Shown here: positions 47,254-56,048 of the stretch, in pieces
Layout of the letters: every line of letters starts with the position of its first letter
Position numbering within the stretch: position 1 is the stretch's first letter
Assembly (NCBI GenBank): GCA_963665545.2
Contig: CAXXKZ010000007.1
Span: 496,001-560,000 of the forward strand
Direction of reading: 5' to 3'
DNA from: G963665545 sp963665545
Lineage (GTDB): Bacteria; Pseudomonadota; Gammaproteobacteria; Xanthomonadales; SZUA-36
Length of the DNA: 64,000 nt
Notes under the pieces: generated by a model
Databases searched by the model: none
What the model was told of the DNA's origin: nothing
What the model saw: the letters and a program-made list of their open reading frames with translations, nothing else
Program-made: the position numbers and the translations under genes

Positions 47254-48570
47254 CTAAAAACTGTGCGCGCTGTGGGCGCCAATACTGAATATGTATTGCA
47301 GGCCGAATTGAATGTCGTCTTCAATCCCCGCCTGGTCACGATTGTACTGGAATCTGAGGCGGCTGAACTCGCTGTTTGACCAGTCGACCATCAGGCTGTA
47401 GCGCTTCGGTTTGCTGCCTGAGGGGTATAAGCCGGTTCCAGCAAAGATCGCATCGGGTGTGGCGCTGGAGAGACTGTCAAAGCGCAGGCCGAATCGCCAG
47501 CGTGGAAAGGGCTGGTAGATCGCCTGGGCATACCAGCCGCGTTGGTCCAGGTCCCAGGGTGCTGCGACGCCATCGGCCAGGGGGTAATGGCCGTTTTCAT
47601 TGCGCCACAGGTACTCTGCCTGAAATTTGAAATTTTGCTGCCGAGAATTGCCGTTGGGCGCCCATTTCCAGACAAAATCGGCTATAAAAATATCGGTGCT
47701 ACCGGTAAATTGCAAAGGCGCGTCTGCAGGCCCGGATTCCCGTTCCTCACTGTCCGCGCCCAGCCACGAGAGGCCGAGTAACCAACTGTGGCTGAACCCA
47801 ATGTCGCCGCCGGTTCTGGCGCTCAGGGTGGTGCTGCCAAAACCGGAATTCGCGGCGCCGCCAGCGGGATAGCGCCCGCCGCGGAGGATTTCGCCGCTGA
47901 ACTCGAGATAGAAATCTGTCGGCGCGAGCCAGCGCAACTGCAGGCCGTCGTCAATGTATTGGCTGCCCAGAAACGCCTGGTAAACCAGGGCCTGATCGGC
48001 AAAGTCCCAGGCGTGGAAGTGTTTGTTGTTGAGATAGCCAATCGAGGAGAAGAATCGCCCCATGCGGAGGGCCAACCCGCCTGGAAGGCCCAGTGTTTCA
48101 ATCCAGGCCTCTTCGAGTTCAACGCTGACTTCACCGCCTTCAATGGCCACCGGCAGCGTCAACATCGCGGTGAATTTGTCATCGACATTCGCTGACATGA
48201 CGATTTCGGTTTCGGCCAGCGAGAATCCTTCCGGCGCCGGCCCGGTTTCCCCACCCAACACAAAGCCGGGGATCGCGTAACCGTCAGGGTCGTTATCGAA
48301 GGCCCAGGCCTGGCCCTGGAATGTCACGCTGATGGCCGGGTTGAATTTGTTGCTGCGACCCGTGGAAATCGTGGTTGGCGCGGCGACAGCGGGAGCAGGC
48401 CGAACTTCGGGCTGAGGCTCAGCCCGAAGTTCAGCGGCCTCCAGCCGTGCTTCAAGCTCCGTGATGCGCGTTTCATACTCGGCCCTCATTTGGGCAATTT
48501 CCTTGCGCAAGGACTCGATCGGGTCGTCAGGCTCTTGCTGCGCAGCAAGTTCAACGGGCGTGAAAAACAT
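47254..48570 (-). CDS. Outer-membrane porin-like beta-barrel with N-terminal coiled coil
   Basis: About 438 residues. A coiled coil (SLRKEIAQMRAEYETRITELEARLEAAE) and a Pro/Ala linker are followed by a beta-rich region with aromatic-ended strands, ending FGLQYIFSIGAHSAHSF. The signal peptide seems to extend upstream of the first ATG (RLRCAGFIALMFFTPVELAAQQ), but no ATG, GTG or TTG is in frame there, so the true start is unresolved. It is 29 bp upstream of the ZnuA-like gene on the same strand. I infer an outer-membrane route for the same metal. Confidence 0.65.
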   Translation of the reverse strand: MFFTPVELAAQQEPDDPIESLRKEIAQMRAEYETRITELEARLEAAELRAEPQPEVRPAPAVAAPTTISTGRSNKFNPAISVTFQGQAWAFDNDPDGYAIPGFVLGGETGPAPEGFSLAETEIVMSANVDDKFTAMLTLPVAIEGGEVSVELEEAWIETLGLPGGLALRMGRFFSSIGYLNNKHFHAWDFADQALVYQAFLGSQYIDDGLQLRWLAPTDFYLEFSGEILRGGRYPAGGAANSGFGSTTLSARTGGDIGFSHSWLLGLSWLGADSEERESGPADAPLQFTGSTDIFIADFVWKWAPNGNSRQQNFKFQAEYLWRNENGHYPLADGVAAPWDLDQRGWYAQAIYQPFPRWRFGLRFDSLSSATPDAIFAGTGLYPSGSKPKRYSLMVDWSNSEFSRLRFQYNRDQAGIEDDIQFGLQYIFSIGAHSAHSF

Positions 48571-48632
48571 CAGTGCGATAAAGCCTGCGCACCGTAACCG
48601 GGACGCTATTGATGCTATGTGGCTTGAGGAGG

Positions 48633-49826
48633 CTATTGGGCGTCCAGGATCACATCGAGCAGCGCATGAAGGAGTTTGCGTTGTTCCTTCCGCGACTCCT
48701 GCTGGGTGGCTGCGATACCCATTGCCAGGTCCAGGGCAGGCATGTAGGCGCCCAGCGTGCCCCAGAATCCGCCATGAGAAAAGAAGGTGTGCCCCCGGTA
48801 TTCGCCGACGACTATACCCATGCGATAGGCGGAAGGACCGCCGAGCACCGGCACGATGCCGGTTTGCATCACGGCCAGCGTCGTGGCCTGTTCATAGATG
48901 CCGCCTCTGAACAATGCACCGTAAAAGCGGGCCAGATCGGGCATGCTCGCGGCCAGACCGCCGCCGCCATAAAGGTCAAAGGATGCGTCGAAATCGAAAG
49001 TGTCGTCGTTACCCAGGTATTGATGAGCCCGGGGTCCGGCAGTCGAGGGCGTGGGTTCAAGTGTTTCCAGCCAGGTGGCGCCCAGACCCAGCCCGTCGAA
49101 AGCCAACAGGTGGCGCAGCGCCTCGGCCAAACCGAGACCAGAATGTTGCTCAATGATTTCACCGAGCAGGATATAGCCGGTGTCTGAGTAGTGGTAAATT
49201 TGACCCGGCGCGCCATAAGTCTCACCGTGCGTCATGGCAAACGGCAACTGCTCAATTCGGCTCCAGCGATGCTGGGGGTCGCCCCTGATGGCCTCCATAA
49301 AAGCCTTCGTCATGGCGTAATCGAATAACCCGCTGGTATGGGTCAGCAGGTGTCGAATGGAGATTGCCGCGGGCGCGTAACCGCCAGAGGCCAGCACTTC
49401 ACGCTGTTCGCGGGGTAAATGACCCTCAATCGCGTCGTCCAGGGCGAGCTTACCTTGTTCCATCAGCCGCAATATGGCAGTGGCCACATAGGTCTTGGTG
49501 GTGCTGGCCAGACGCAGCGGCTGGTCAGGCTTCATGGCTGTTTGGGTTGGGAGGTCTGAAAAGCCTGCTGCACCCTGCCAGTTCAGCGCCAGCGTGCCTG
49601 ACTGGAAGCTTGCAAGAACGCCTGGAATGGTTGGGTTGTCTGCAATCACCGCATCTAGTACGGACTGCAGTTCTTGTTCCATGGCCGGGTCGGCCTGCGC
49701 CGCCCAGGGCATCGCGAGCGCCATGAGTCCGGCGAGGAACAGCCTCTGTGGCAGCCCATGTGACAGCGCATGTGACAGCCCGGGACGAGGCAGCCTACTC
49801 GTGCAGGGAATCAATCGATCCCCCAT
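48633..49826 (-). CDS. Serine beta-lactamase-like hydrolase (class C/esterase type)
   Basis: About 397 residues with a signal peptide (LFLAGLMALAMPWAAQA). The SxxK motif is STTK (RLASTTKTYVATAILRLME) and the Tyr motif is YSD (HYSDTGYILLGEI) instead of YxN. Late HGGFWGT fits the KTG-equivalent HxG. The frame is open upstream to 49880, but that extra N-terminus is encoded by a dispersed repeat, so I start at ATG 49826. Such proteins are usually esterases or D-peptidases rather than antibiotic-hydrolysing enzymes. Confidence 0.75.
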   Translation of the reverse strand: MGDRLIPCTSRLPRPGLSHALSHGLPQRLFLAGLMALAMPWAAQADPAMEQELQSVLDAVIADNPTIPGVLASFQSGTLALNWQGAAGFSDLPTQTAMKPDQPLRLASTTKTYVATAILRLMEQGKLALDDAIEGHLPREQREVLASGGYAPAAISIRHLLTHTSGLFDYAMTKAFMEAIRGDPQHRWSRIEQLPFAMTHGETYGAPGQIYHYSDTGYILLGEIIEQHSGLGLAEALRHLLAFDGLGLGATWLETLEPTPSTAGPRAHQYLGNDDTFDFDASFDLYGGGGLAASMPDLARFYGALFRGGIYEQATTLAVMQTGIVPVLGGPSAYRMGIVVGEYRGHTFFSHGGFWGTLGAYMPALDLAMGIAATQQESRKEQRKLLHALLDVILDAQ

Positions 49827-49832
49827 TAATGT

Positions 49833-49863
49833 GTCTCGCTTCCCTGCTCCCGCCTGCGGCTCC
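49833..49863 (-). repeat. Dispersed repeat family B, partial inverted copy
   Basis: On the minus strand it reads GGAGCCGCAGGCGGG, then AGCAGGGAAGCGAGAC, matching parts of 42424-42566. It sits between the two serine hydrolase genes and creates a false N-terminal extension for the downstream one. Confidence 0.6.
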
Positions 49864-49876
49864 ATTGATCGCTGCC

Positions 49877-51436
49877 TCAACCTTCTTCCTCGGCCGGCTC
49901 AGGGCGGCGCTTGAACGGCACCTCGCCTTCGATATCGACGTTGATTATGGCAGCAGTCCCGTCATTGCCCAGGTCAAAGCGAACCAGGTTGGGTGGGCCT
50001 TCACCGGCGCCCGGCGAGTCCCAGTTGGCCTTGAAAGTATTGTAGTTCCAATGTTCGAGTTCGGCCTCGAAAGCATCGGCAAATGTCACGACCAGCGCGC
50101 CGTTACGAAGCGCAACGACCACACCCGGATACATTTCGTGGTCGTAATTGCCGACATAGGATTCCAGTGGCAGTGCAGGTGAGGTGCCTTGTACCCGCGC
50201 ATCGATCATCTTTTGAGTGGCTTTCTCGCCTTCCGCCTTTGCTTCTTCAAATACTTTCAGCAGGTCACCGTTCCAGTCCTTGTCATCATAGCCGAGAAAA
50301 CGGTCGTAAATTTCAAAATTCAGCGCAGAAATAAAACCGTTGGCGCCGTTCATATTGGTCAGTATGACCAGGCCAATATTTTCTTCCGGAATAAACGACA
50401 CAAAGGCCGAGTTACCATCGATGTTGCCGCCATGACTGACCAGCAGATGGCCCCTGAAATCAGCCAGAAACCAGCCCATTCCATAATTCAACAGGTTGGA
50501 TTCGGAGAAAAGCAGGCCGAAGAATCCTTCCTTGCGCATGATCATCTGCGAGGTCTGCATCTCACGAATGCCGGCTTCACTGACAATGCGCTCGCCTTCG
50601 AATTCGCCGTTGCCCAGATGCAGCCTGACCCAGTTGATCATTTCCTTGACATTGGAATTGATGGATCCGGCCGGCCCGGCGTTGTCGATATTGCGCCAGG
50701 GTATGGCCTTGGCAATGCCCTGGATGTCCATATGGGGTGTCGCGACATTCGACTGGTCTTCCAGTGCCGTGACCGAGGTACTGCTGGTGGACATGCCCAG
50801 GGGTTCCAGTAGCCTGTCAGTGACGAATTCATCCCAGGTCTGGCCACTGACCGCCTCGATGACCAGGCCCGCTGCGATGAACATTGTGTTGTTGTAGCGA
50901 AAGGTCGAGCGCAGGCTGAAAGTAGGCGGCATCAAGCGCGCCCGCCGCACAATCTCTTCGCGCGACAGGTCGGTGCCGTACCAGATGCGGTCGCCCCGGG
51001 TCAGCCCTGAATTGTGCGCCAGCAAGTCACGGACCCGCATTTCGCGCGTTGCATAGGGATCGTACAGCCGGAACCAGGGTAGATGGTCGATGACCGGGTC
51101 ATCCCAGGCAACCTTGCCTTCATCAACCAGAATGGCCAGCGCCGCGGCGGTGAATGCTTTGGAAGAAGACCCGATTGCATATTGGGTTTCGTTGTCGGTG
51201 CCCTGGCGCTTGCCGGCTTCACGGACCCCGTAGCCGCGCGAAAGAATCACGCCATCGTCCCTGACTATGGCCACAGATGCCCCGGGTACATTCCAGTCCG
51301 CCATCATTGACTCGATTTTGGCGTCGAGGCCCTCGAGCGGCGTTTCACGCGCCCAGGAAGTCGCCGTGATGGCGAGGGATACGAGCAGGACAAAGAATAA
51401 GTGCGTGTAAGGGAATCGATTGGAGGTAAATTTCAT
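49877..51436 (-). CDS. Serine beta-lactamase-like hydrolase with C-terminal DUF3471-like domain
   Basis: 519 residues, signal peptide (LFFVLLVSLAITATSWA). SxxK is SSSK (YAIGSSSKAFTAAALAIL), the Tyr motif is YNN (FRYNNTMFIAAGLVIE) and HGG is HLLVSHGGNIDG. A C-terminal beta domain (YVGNYDHEMYPGVVVALRNG) resembles DUF3471. It starts behind CAGGAAACC. Periplasmic; paralogous in class to the next gene downstream. Substrate unknown. Confidence 0.82.
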   Translation of the reverse strand: MKFTSNRFPYTHLFFVLLVSLAITATSWARETPLEGLDAKIESMMADWNVPGASVAIVRDDGVILSRGYGVREAGKRQGTDNETQYAIGSSSKAFTAAALAILVDEGKVAWDDPVIDHLPWFRLYDPYATREMRVRDLLAHNSGLTRGDRIWYGTDLSREEIVRRARLMPPTFSLRSTFRYNNTMFIAAGLVIEAVSGQTWDEFVTDRLLEPLGMSTSSTSVTALEDQSNVATPHMDIQGIAKAIPWRNIDNAGPAGSINSNVKEMINWVRLHLGNGEFEGERIVSEAGIREMQTSQMIMRKEGFFGLLFSESNLLNYGMGWFLADFRGHLLVSHGGNIDGNSAFVSFIPEENIGLVILTNMNGANGFISALNFEIYDRFLGYDDKDWNGDLLKVFEEAKAEGEKATQKMIDARVQGTSPALPLESYVGNYDHEMYPGVVVALRNGALVVTFADAFEAELEHWNYNTFKANWDSPGAGEGPPNLVRFDLGNDGTAAIINVDIEGEVPFKRRPEPAEEEG

Positions 51437-51556
51437 AACGGTTTCCTGGTTTGTGTGTACCCGGATAAAGACGGATCAGGTTTGAAAGACCGCATTGTGA
51501 TCGCGACGCAATCGCTGCGCCGGCGCGACCCAAAGCTCTCATCAATAATGTCGGGC

Positions 51557-51937
51557 TTACATTTGGCTGAAGTCGGCCCAGAAAACGTTGAGTTTGTTGC
51601 CGTCCAAATCGCGAAAATAGCCGGCATAAAAGGCTTCGCCGCGGGGTCCGGCAGGACCCTCGTCGGTGCCGCCCAGTTCCAGCGCCTTGTTATAGACCTC
51701 GTCGACCTTTTCCTTGGAGTCGGCCGCGATGGCGCTCATGCAGCCATTGCCGACTGTCGCAGGCTCGCCGTCAAAGGGTTTGGATACCGAGAAACCGCAG
51801 CCACCGGGTGAGGTCGACCAGGCGATGAATTGTTCCTCTTCCATGAACCGCTTGGCGCCAAGAAGGCCGAACAATTCATCATAAAATGCTGCCGCGCGTT
51901 GAATGTCATTGGTACCGACAGTTACATATCCGATCAT
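51557..51937 (-). CDS. VOC (glyoxalase/bleomycin resistance) family protein
   Basis: 126 residues with one glyoxalase-type module: MIGYVTVGTNDIQRAAAFYDELFGLLGAK, then FYAGYFRDLDGNKLNVFW. It starts at an ATG behind AAAGGAG. Single-module members usually dimerise and may bind a metal. The function is not predictable from sequence alone. Confidence 0.8.
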   Translation of the reverse strand: MIGYVTVGTNDIQRAAAFYDELFGLLGAKRFMEEEQFIAWSTSPGGCGFSVSKPFDGEPATVGNGCMSAIAADSKEKVDEVYNKALELGGTDEGPAGPRGEAFYAGYFRDLDGNKLNVFWADFSQM

Positions 51938-51992
51938 GGTAAATCTCCTTTGTCTGTTGTAAGAAAATGAGGATTGGGTTTCAGGCTCGAGC

Positions 51993-54157
51993 TCATGGCT
52001 TGGCCTGGGCGTTCACGGCCTCGCGGCTGAGCGCGACGACATAGGCGTGGATGGCATCGACTTCGACTTCGCTGAGATCGTCCGCAAAGCTGGACATGCC
52101 ATTGATCTCAAAAATCCCTCCCAGAACGATGTCTTTGAACAGCACATGCTTTTGCGCAGTCAAGCGGCGCAAGTCAGGCAGCATCGGGGTGCTGCCGTAC
52201 ATGCCATGGCAACCACCGCAGTGTAAGACATACAAGAGACGGCCCTGATCGAGAGTGGATGCATCGGCCTGGATGTCCGGCGGTTCGGGAAAGGCGCCGG
52301 GTGGTTGAACAACTGGTGGCAACGGAATTTGCCCGCCGCCCAGTTTAAAGGCCATCACCCGGCCCGAGTTTCGATATTTCAGCAGCGCTTCATTGCCAGC
52401 GAGCGTGTTGAAAGCCGGCCCGCCCCAGCCCGCCATGATGGCGACATATTGCTCGCCGTCGACGCTGTAGCTCACCGGTGGCGCAATCATGCCCGTGCCG
52501 ATGAACTGGTCGAGCAGAATCTCGCCCGTTTCGTCATTGAGTGCGTAGAAGCGCCCGGTGCCGTGCCGTGAAATACCAGCCCTCCGGCAGTGGCAAGCAC
52601 GCCACCATTCCATACATTGGGTATCTCCATCTGCCAGGCGAGTTGCTGGGCAACCGGATCCCAGGCTTTCAAATAACCTGCGGGCTTTGGAATGTCCTGG
52701 CCCTGGCTGAGTTCGGCGACGTTGTCGGCGCCCAACGTAAACCATTTGTCTCCCGCCCGGTTGAACACCCAGCCCACTTCCCGCGCGGAAAAGTAGACCA
52801 GCCCGGTGTCGGGGCTGAAGGACATCGGCTGCCAGTTGTGTCCGCCCGCCGGCGAGGGAAAAACATATCGTTCGTGCAGGCTGTAGTTGCCCAGGTCATT
52901 GACGACGGGCCGGCCGCTGGTGAGGTCGATGTGGCTGGCCCAATTGGTGAAGACATAATTTTCGGCCGATATCACTTTCCCCGAGACGCGATCGAGGACG
53001 TAGAAAAAGCCGTTTTTGGGCGCTTGCATCAAGACTTTGCGCTGATCACCGTCGATTTGGAGATCGGCGAGAATCATGTGCTGGGTGGCGGTGAAGTCCC
53101 AGGTATCGCCGGGCGTGGTCTGGTAATGCCACACCAGTTCTCCGCTGTCGGGTCGTAGCGCCAGGATCGAAGCCAGGAACAGATTGTCGCCACCCGATGG
53201 GCTGCGATCATAAGCCGACCATGGCGAGCCATTGCCGGTGCCGACGTACAACAAATCCAGCTCCGGGTCATAGGCCATCGAGTCCCAGGCGGTACCCCCA
53301 GCGCCCTTCCAGTTGCTGTCCGGGTCCCAGGTCTTGGCCGCGATGGCGAGCTCCGGATGTTCGAAGGGCCCCTCGGCGTTACCGGGCACCGTGAAAAAAC
53401 GCCAATCCAACTTGCCGGTGTTGCTGTCAAAAGCACTGATGTAACCGCGTACGTCGTATTCAGCCCCACCATTGCCGATAATGATCTTGTCCTTGATCAC
53501 CCGAGGTGCGCCAGTGATCGAGTAGTATTGACCTCGGTCAATCAGCGTGTCGCTGCGCCAGGCAAGCTCGCCGGTCGCTGCATCCAGTGCCAGCAAATAG
53601 CCGTCCAGAGTGCCGACATATACTTTGCCTTTCCAGACTGCGACGCCGCGATTGACGACGTCACAACAGAGCCGCTTGGCCCAGGCGCGCTCCACTTTGG
53701 GGTCATAAGACCACAATATCTTGCCAGTTTTCGCATCCAGGGCGATTACCCGTGACCAGGTGCTGGTGGTGTACATGACGCCATCGACAACGATCGGTGT
53801 GGCTTCCAGGCCGCGCAGTGAGCCGATTGCATGCTCCCAGGCAAGCCCCAGCCCGGCCACGTTGTCACGCGTGATCTGCTGCAACGGTGAAAATCTCTGC
53901 TCATCGAAGGTGCGTCCGTGCGCCAGCCAATTGCCCGGTTCGCTGGCGGCCGCCCTGATGCGGGCAGCGTCCACACGGCCCGCTTGGGCCTGCTGCCCGC
54001 TGGTGGTTGCTGCTGCAGTTGCGGGGCCGACCGCCGCCGTGGATGCTGACGGGTCTTGTTGGCCGCAGCCGACCAGGCACAGGCAGGCAAACCATCCGAA
54101 CAGCTTGAATGAACGACCGTGCTGTCCGCGGTTGCCGGCCTTGATGTGATGGCGCAT
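51993..54157 (-). pseudogene. PQQ-dependent quinohaem alcohol dehydrogenase lipoprotein, one frameshift
   Basis: From ATG 54157 there is a lipoprotein signal (LFGWFACLCLVGCGQ), then an eight-bladed PQQ propeller: NWLAHGRTFDEQRFSPLQQI, the vicinal disulfide pair in KRLCCDVVNRG, and GGTAWDSMAYDPELDLLYVGTGNGSPW. Near 52562 the frame slips after LVFHGT; adding one G restores GTGRFYALNDETGEIL. The C-terminal cytochrome c domain has CGGCH and ends QAKP. It is periplasmic, oxidising alcohols and passing electrons to the haem. It needs PQQ synthesis genes, which are not in the window. The break may be a sequencing error. Confidence 0.85.
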
Positions 54158-54308
54158 ATTGGGCATTCCTGAGGAGTAGCCTGCAAATATACTGTACGGG
54201 CGCGCTGAGGGCGAATACTGTGCTTGGCTGGCCCCGGCGCCCGGCGGTGTTGCGCAGCCTACCGGCATAGGTCATTCTGTAGCTCGACCACTGGCTGACT
54301 GCTCCTGA

Positions 54309-56048
54309 ATGACCCCCAAGCTCACACGCCGTCAAATACTGGCAGGTATTTCCTCGGTTTCCCTGCTGCCTGCAGCCTGCAGATCCGCGCCCTGGATGGG
54401 TGAAGCAGCGGTGAATGAAGTCTTCGCCCACGGCGTCGCCAGTGGTGACCCGGATCAACATAGTGTGGTGTTGTGGAGCCGTGTCAGTGCGGTAGCCGGG
54501 CCGGTCAAGGTCAACTGGACGCTGGCCCGGGATCAGGCATTCAGGGACATCGTGACCGCCGGTACCGCCACCACCCACGCTGACAAAGATTTCACCGTCA
54601 AAGCCCTCGCGACAGGCCTCAAGCCCGGCGAGACCGGCTACTACCGCTTTGAACTGGATGGCCACCTTTCAGCCGTGGGCAGAACACGCACATTGCCACA
54701 GGGCCAGGTCGCCCGTCTGGGCATCGCGGTTGCGTCCTGCGCCAATTACCCGCTGGGTTACTTTCACGCTTACCGGGCTATCGCGGAGGACAAAGCGGTG
54801 GACGTGGTGGTGCACCTGGGCGACTACATCTATGAATACCCCGCCGACGGCTGGGGCCGGGAATCCGGCGAGCGGCTGGGCCGCTTGCACCTGCCGGCGG
54901 GCGAAACCATCACCCTGTCGGACTACCGCATCCGCCACGCCCAATACAAATCCGACCCTGACCTGCAAAGCATGCATGCGCATCACCCTGTGATCATGTT
55001 GTGGGATGACCACGAGACCGCCAACAATCCATGGATGCGCGGTGCTGACAATCACCAGCCCGATGAAGGCGACTGGTTTGAACGCAGGGATGCCTCCCTG
55101 CAGGCGTGGTTTGAATGGCTGCCGGTTCGCGATCCAGCGCAAGGCGTGCGCCGGCAGGATTATTGGCGTTACTACCGATGGGGTGACCTGGCCAGCCTGG
55201 TGACGTTGGAGATGAGACACACGGGCCGGGATCAGAAAATTTCCTTGTCCGATCACTACCCGCAGATCCGTGACGCTTCGGCCATGAAACGATTCAAACG
55301 AGATGTTCTGGGTGACTCATCACGGCACATGTTATCGGGCGATATGACCCGCTTTTTGCAGCACGCAGCGGACCAGATCGCAGCTGCCAGGCCGGCCTGG
55401 ACCCTGTTGGCCAGCCCGGTGCAAATGGCGCGTGTGAATTGGCCGCCATTGGTCGACCCGGTGTTCGATGATCTGGCAAAAACAGCCAGCGGTTTTCTCG
55501 CCGAAAAGCTGCCGGCCGTGATCAAGCAAGGGCAACTCGATTTGCCGCGCTCTTTCGACGATTGGGGCGGTTACCCGGCGGCGCGGGAGCGCTTATTCCG
55601 GGCCTGGTCAGATCGGGGCATCGAAAATCTTCTGGTTCTGTCGGGTGACACGCACGGTTATTGGGCCAATTACCTGAGCAATGATGCCGGGGAGAGGGTC
55701 GGTGTTGAACTCGGCACTGCAGGTATTTCTTCACCGGGCGACTCGACGCTGTTTGGGCCTCAGGCCGGGCCGCTGATCGATCAGTTGAGAATCGAACACA
55801 ATCACGACGTGGTGTGGTGTGATTCGATGCAACGCGGTTATCTGCGGGTCGAGCTGACCCACGAGTTTGCCCACGCGGACTTTATCGCGGCCCATAACCC
55901 CGAGGCAGCCGAGACGATCTTGCAGACACTCAAGCGCTTTGAGGTGACGCCGTCACAGGGTCACCTGCAACTGAAGGAAATCGCGCCGCCGCGTACCGCG
56001 CAAACCGGTCGAAACCCGGTCCGGGCGCAACCGCCGTCCCGCCCATGA
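54309..56048 (+). CDS. phoD: PhoD-like alkaline phosphatase/phosphodiesterase
   Basis: 579 residues. The N-terminus has a twin-arginine motif (LTRRQILAG) and a LPAAC lipobox-like site. The PhoD N-terminal domain (FAHGVASGDPDQHSVVLWSR) and metallophosphatase core follow: VASCANYPLGYF, VVHLGDYIYEYP, LWDDHETANNPW and VLSGDTHGYWANYL. Exported in folded form by Tat, it hydrolyses phosphodiesters with a Ca/Fe-type site. Its stop overlaps the start of the TPR-sulfotransferase gene (ATGA). Confidence 0.88.
   Translation: MTPKLTRRQILAGISSVSLLPAACRSAPWMGEAAVNEVFAHGVASGDPDQHSVVLWSRVSAVAGPVKVNWTLARDQAFRDIVTAGTATTHADKDFTVKALATGLKPGETGYYRFELDGHLSAVGRTRTLPQGQVARLGIAVASCANYPLGYFHAYRAIAEDKAVDVVVHLGDYIYEYPADGWGRESGERLGRLHLPAGETITLSDYRIRHAQYKSDPDLQSMHAHHPVIMLWDDHETANNPWMRGADNHQPDEGDWFERRDASLQAWFEWLPVRDPAQGVRRQDYWRYYRWGDLASLVTLEMRHTGRDQKISLSDHYPQIRDASAMKRFKRDVLGDSSRHMLSGDMTRFLQHAADQIAAARPAWTLLASPVQMARVNWPPLVDPVFDDLAKTASGFLAEKLPAVIKQGQLDLPRSFDDWGGYPAARERLFRAWSDRGIENLLVLSGDTHGYWANYLSNDAGERVGVELGTAGISSPGDSTLFGPQAGPLIDQLRIEHNHDVVWCDSMQRGYLRVELTHEFAHADFIAAHNPEAAETILQTLKRFEVTPSQGHLQLKEIAPPRTAQTGRNPVRAQPPSRP

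Noticed and set aside
49827..49880. N-terminal extension of the serine hydrolase (MRQRSMEPQAGAGKRD)
   Set aside because: The bases are a copy of repeat family B found at other non-coding sites; the signal peptide lies further in.
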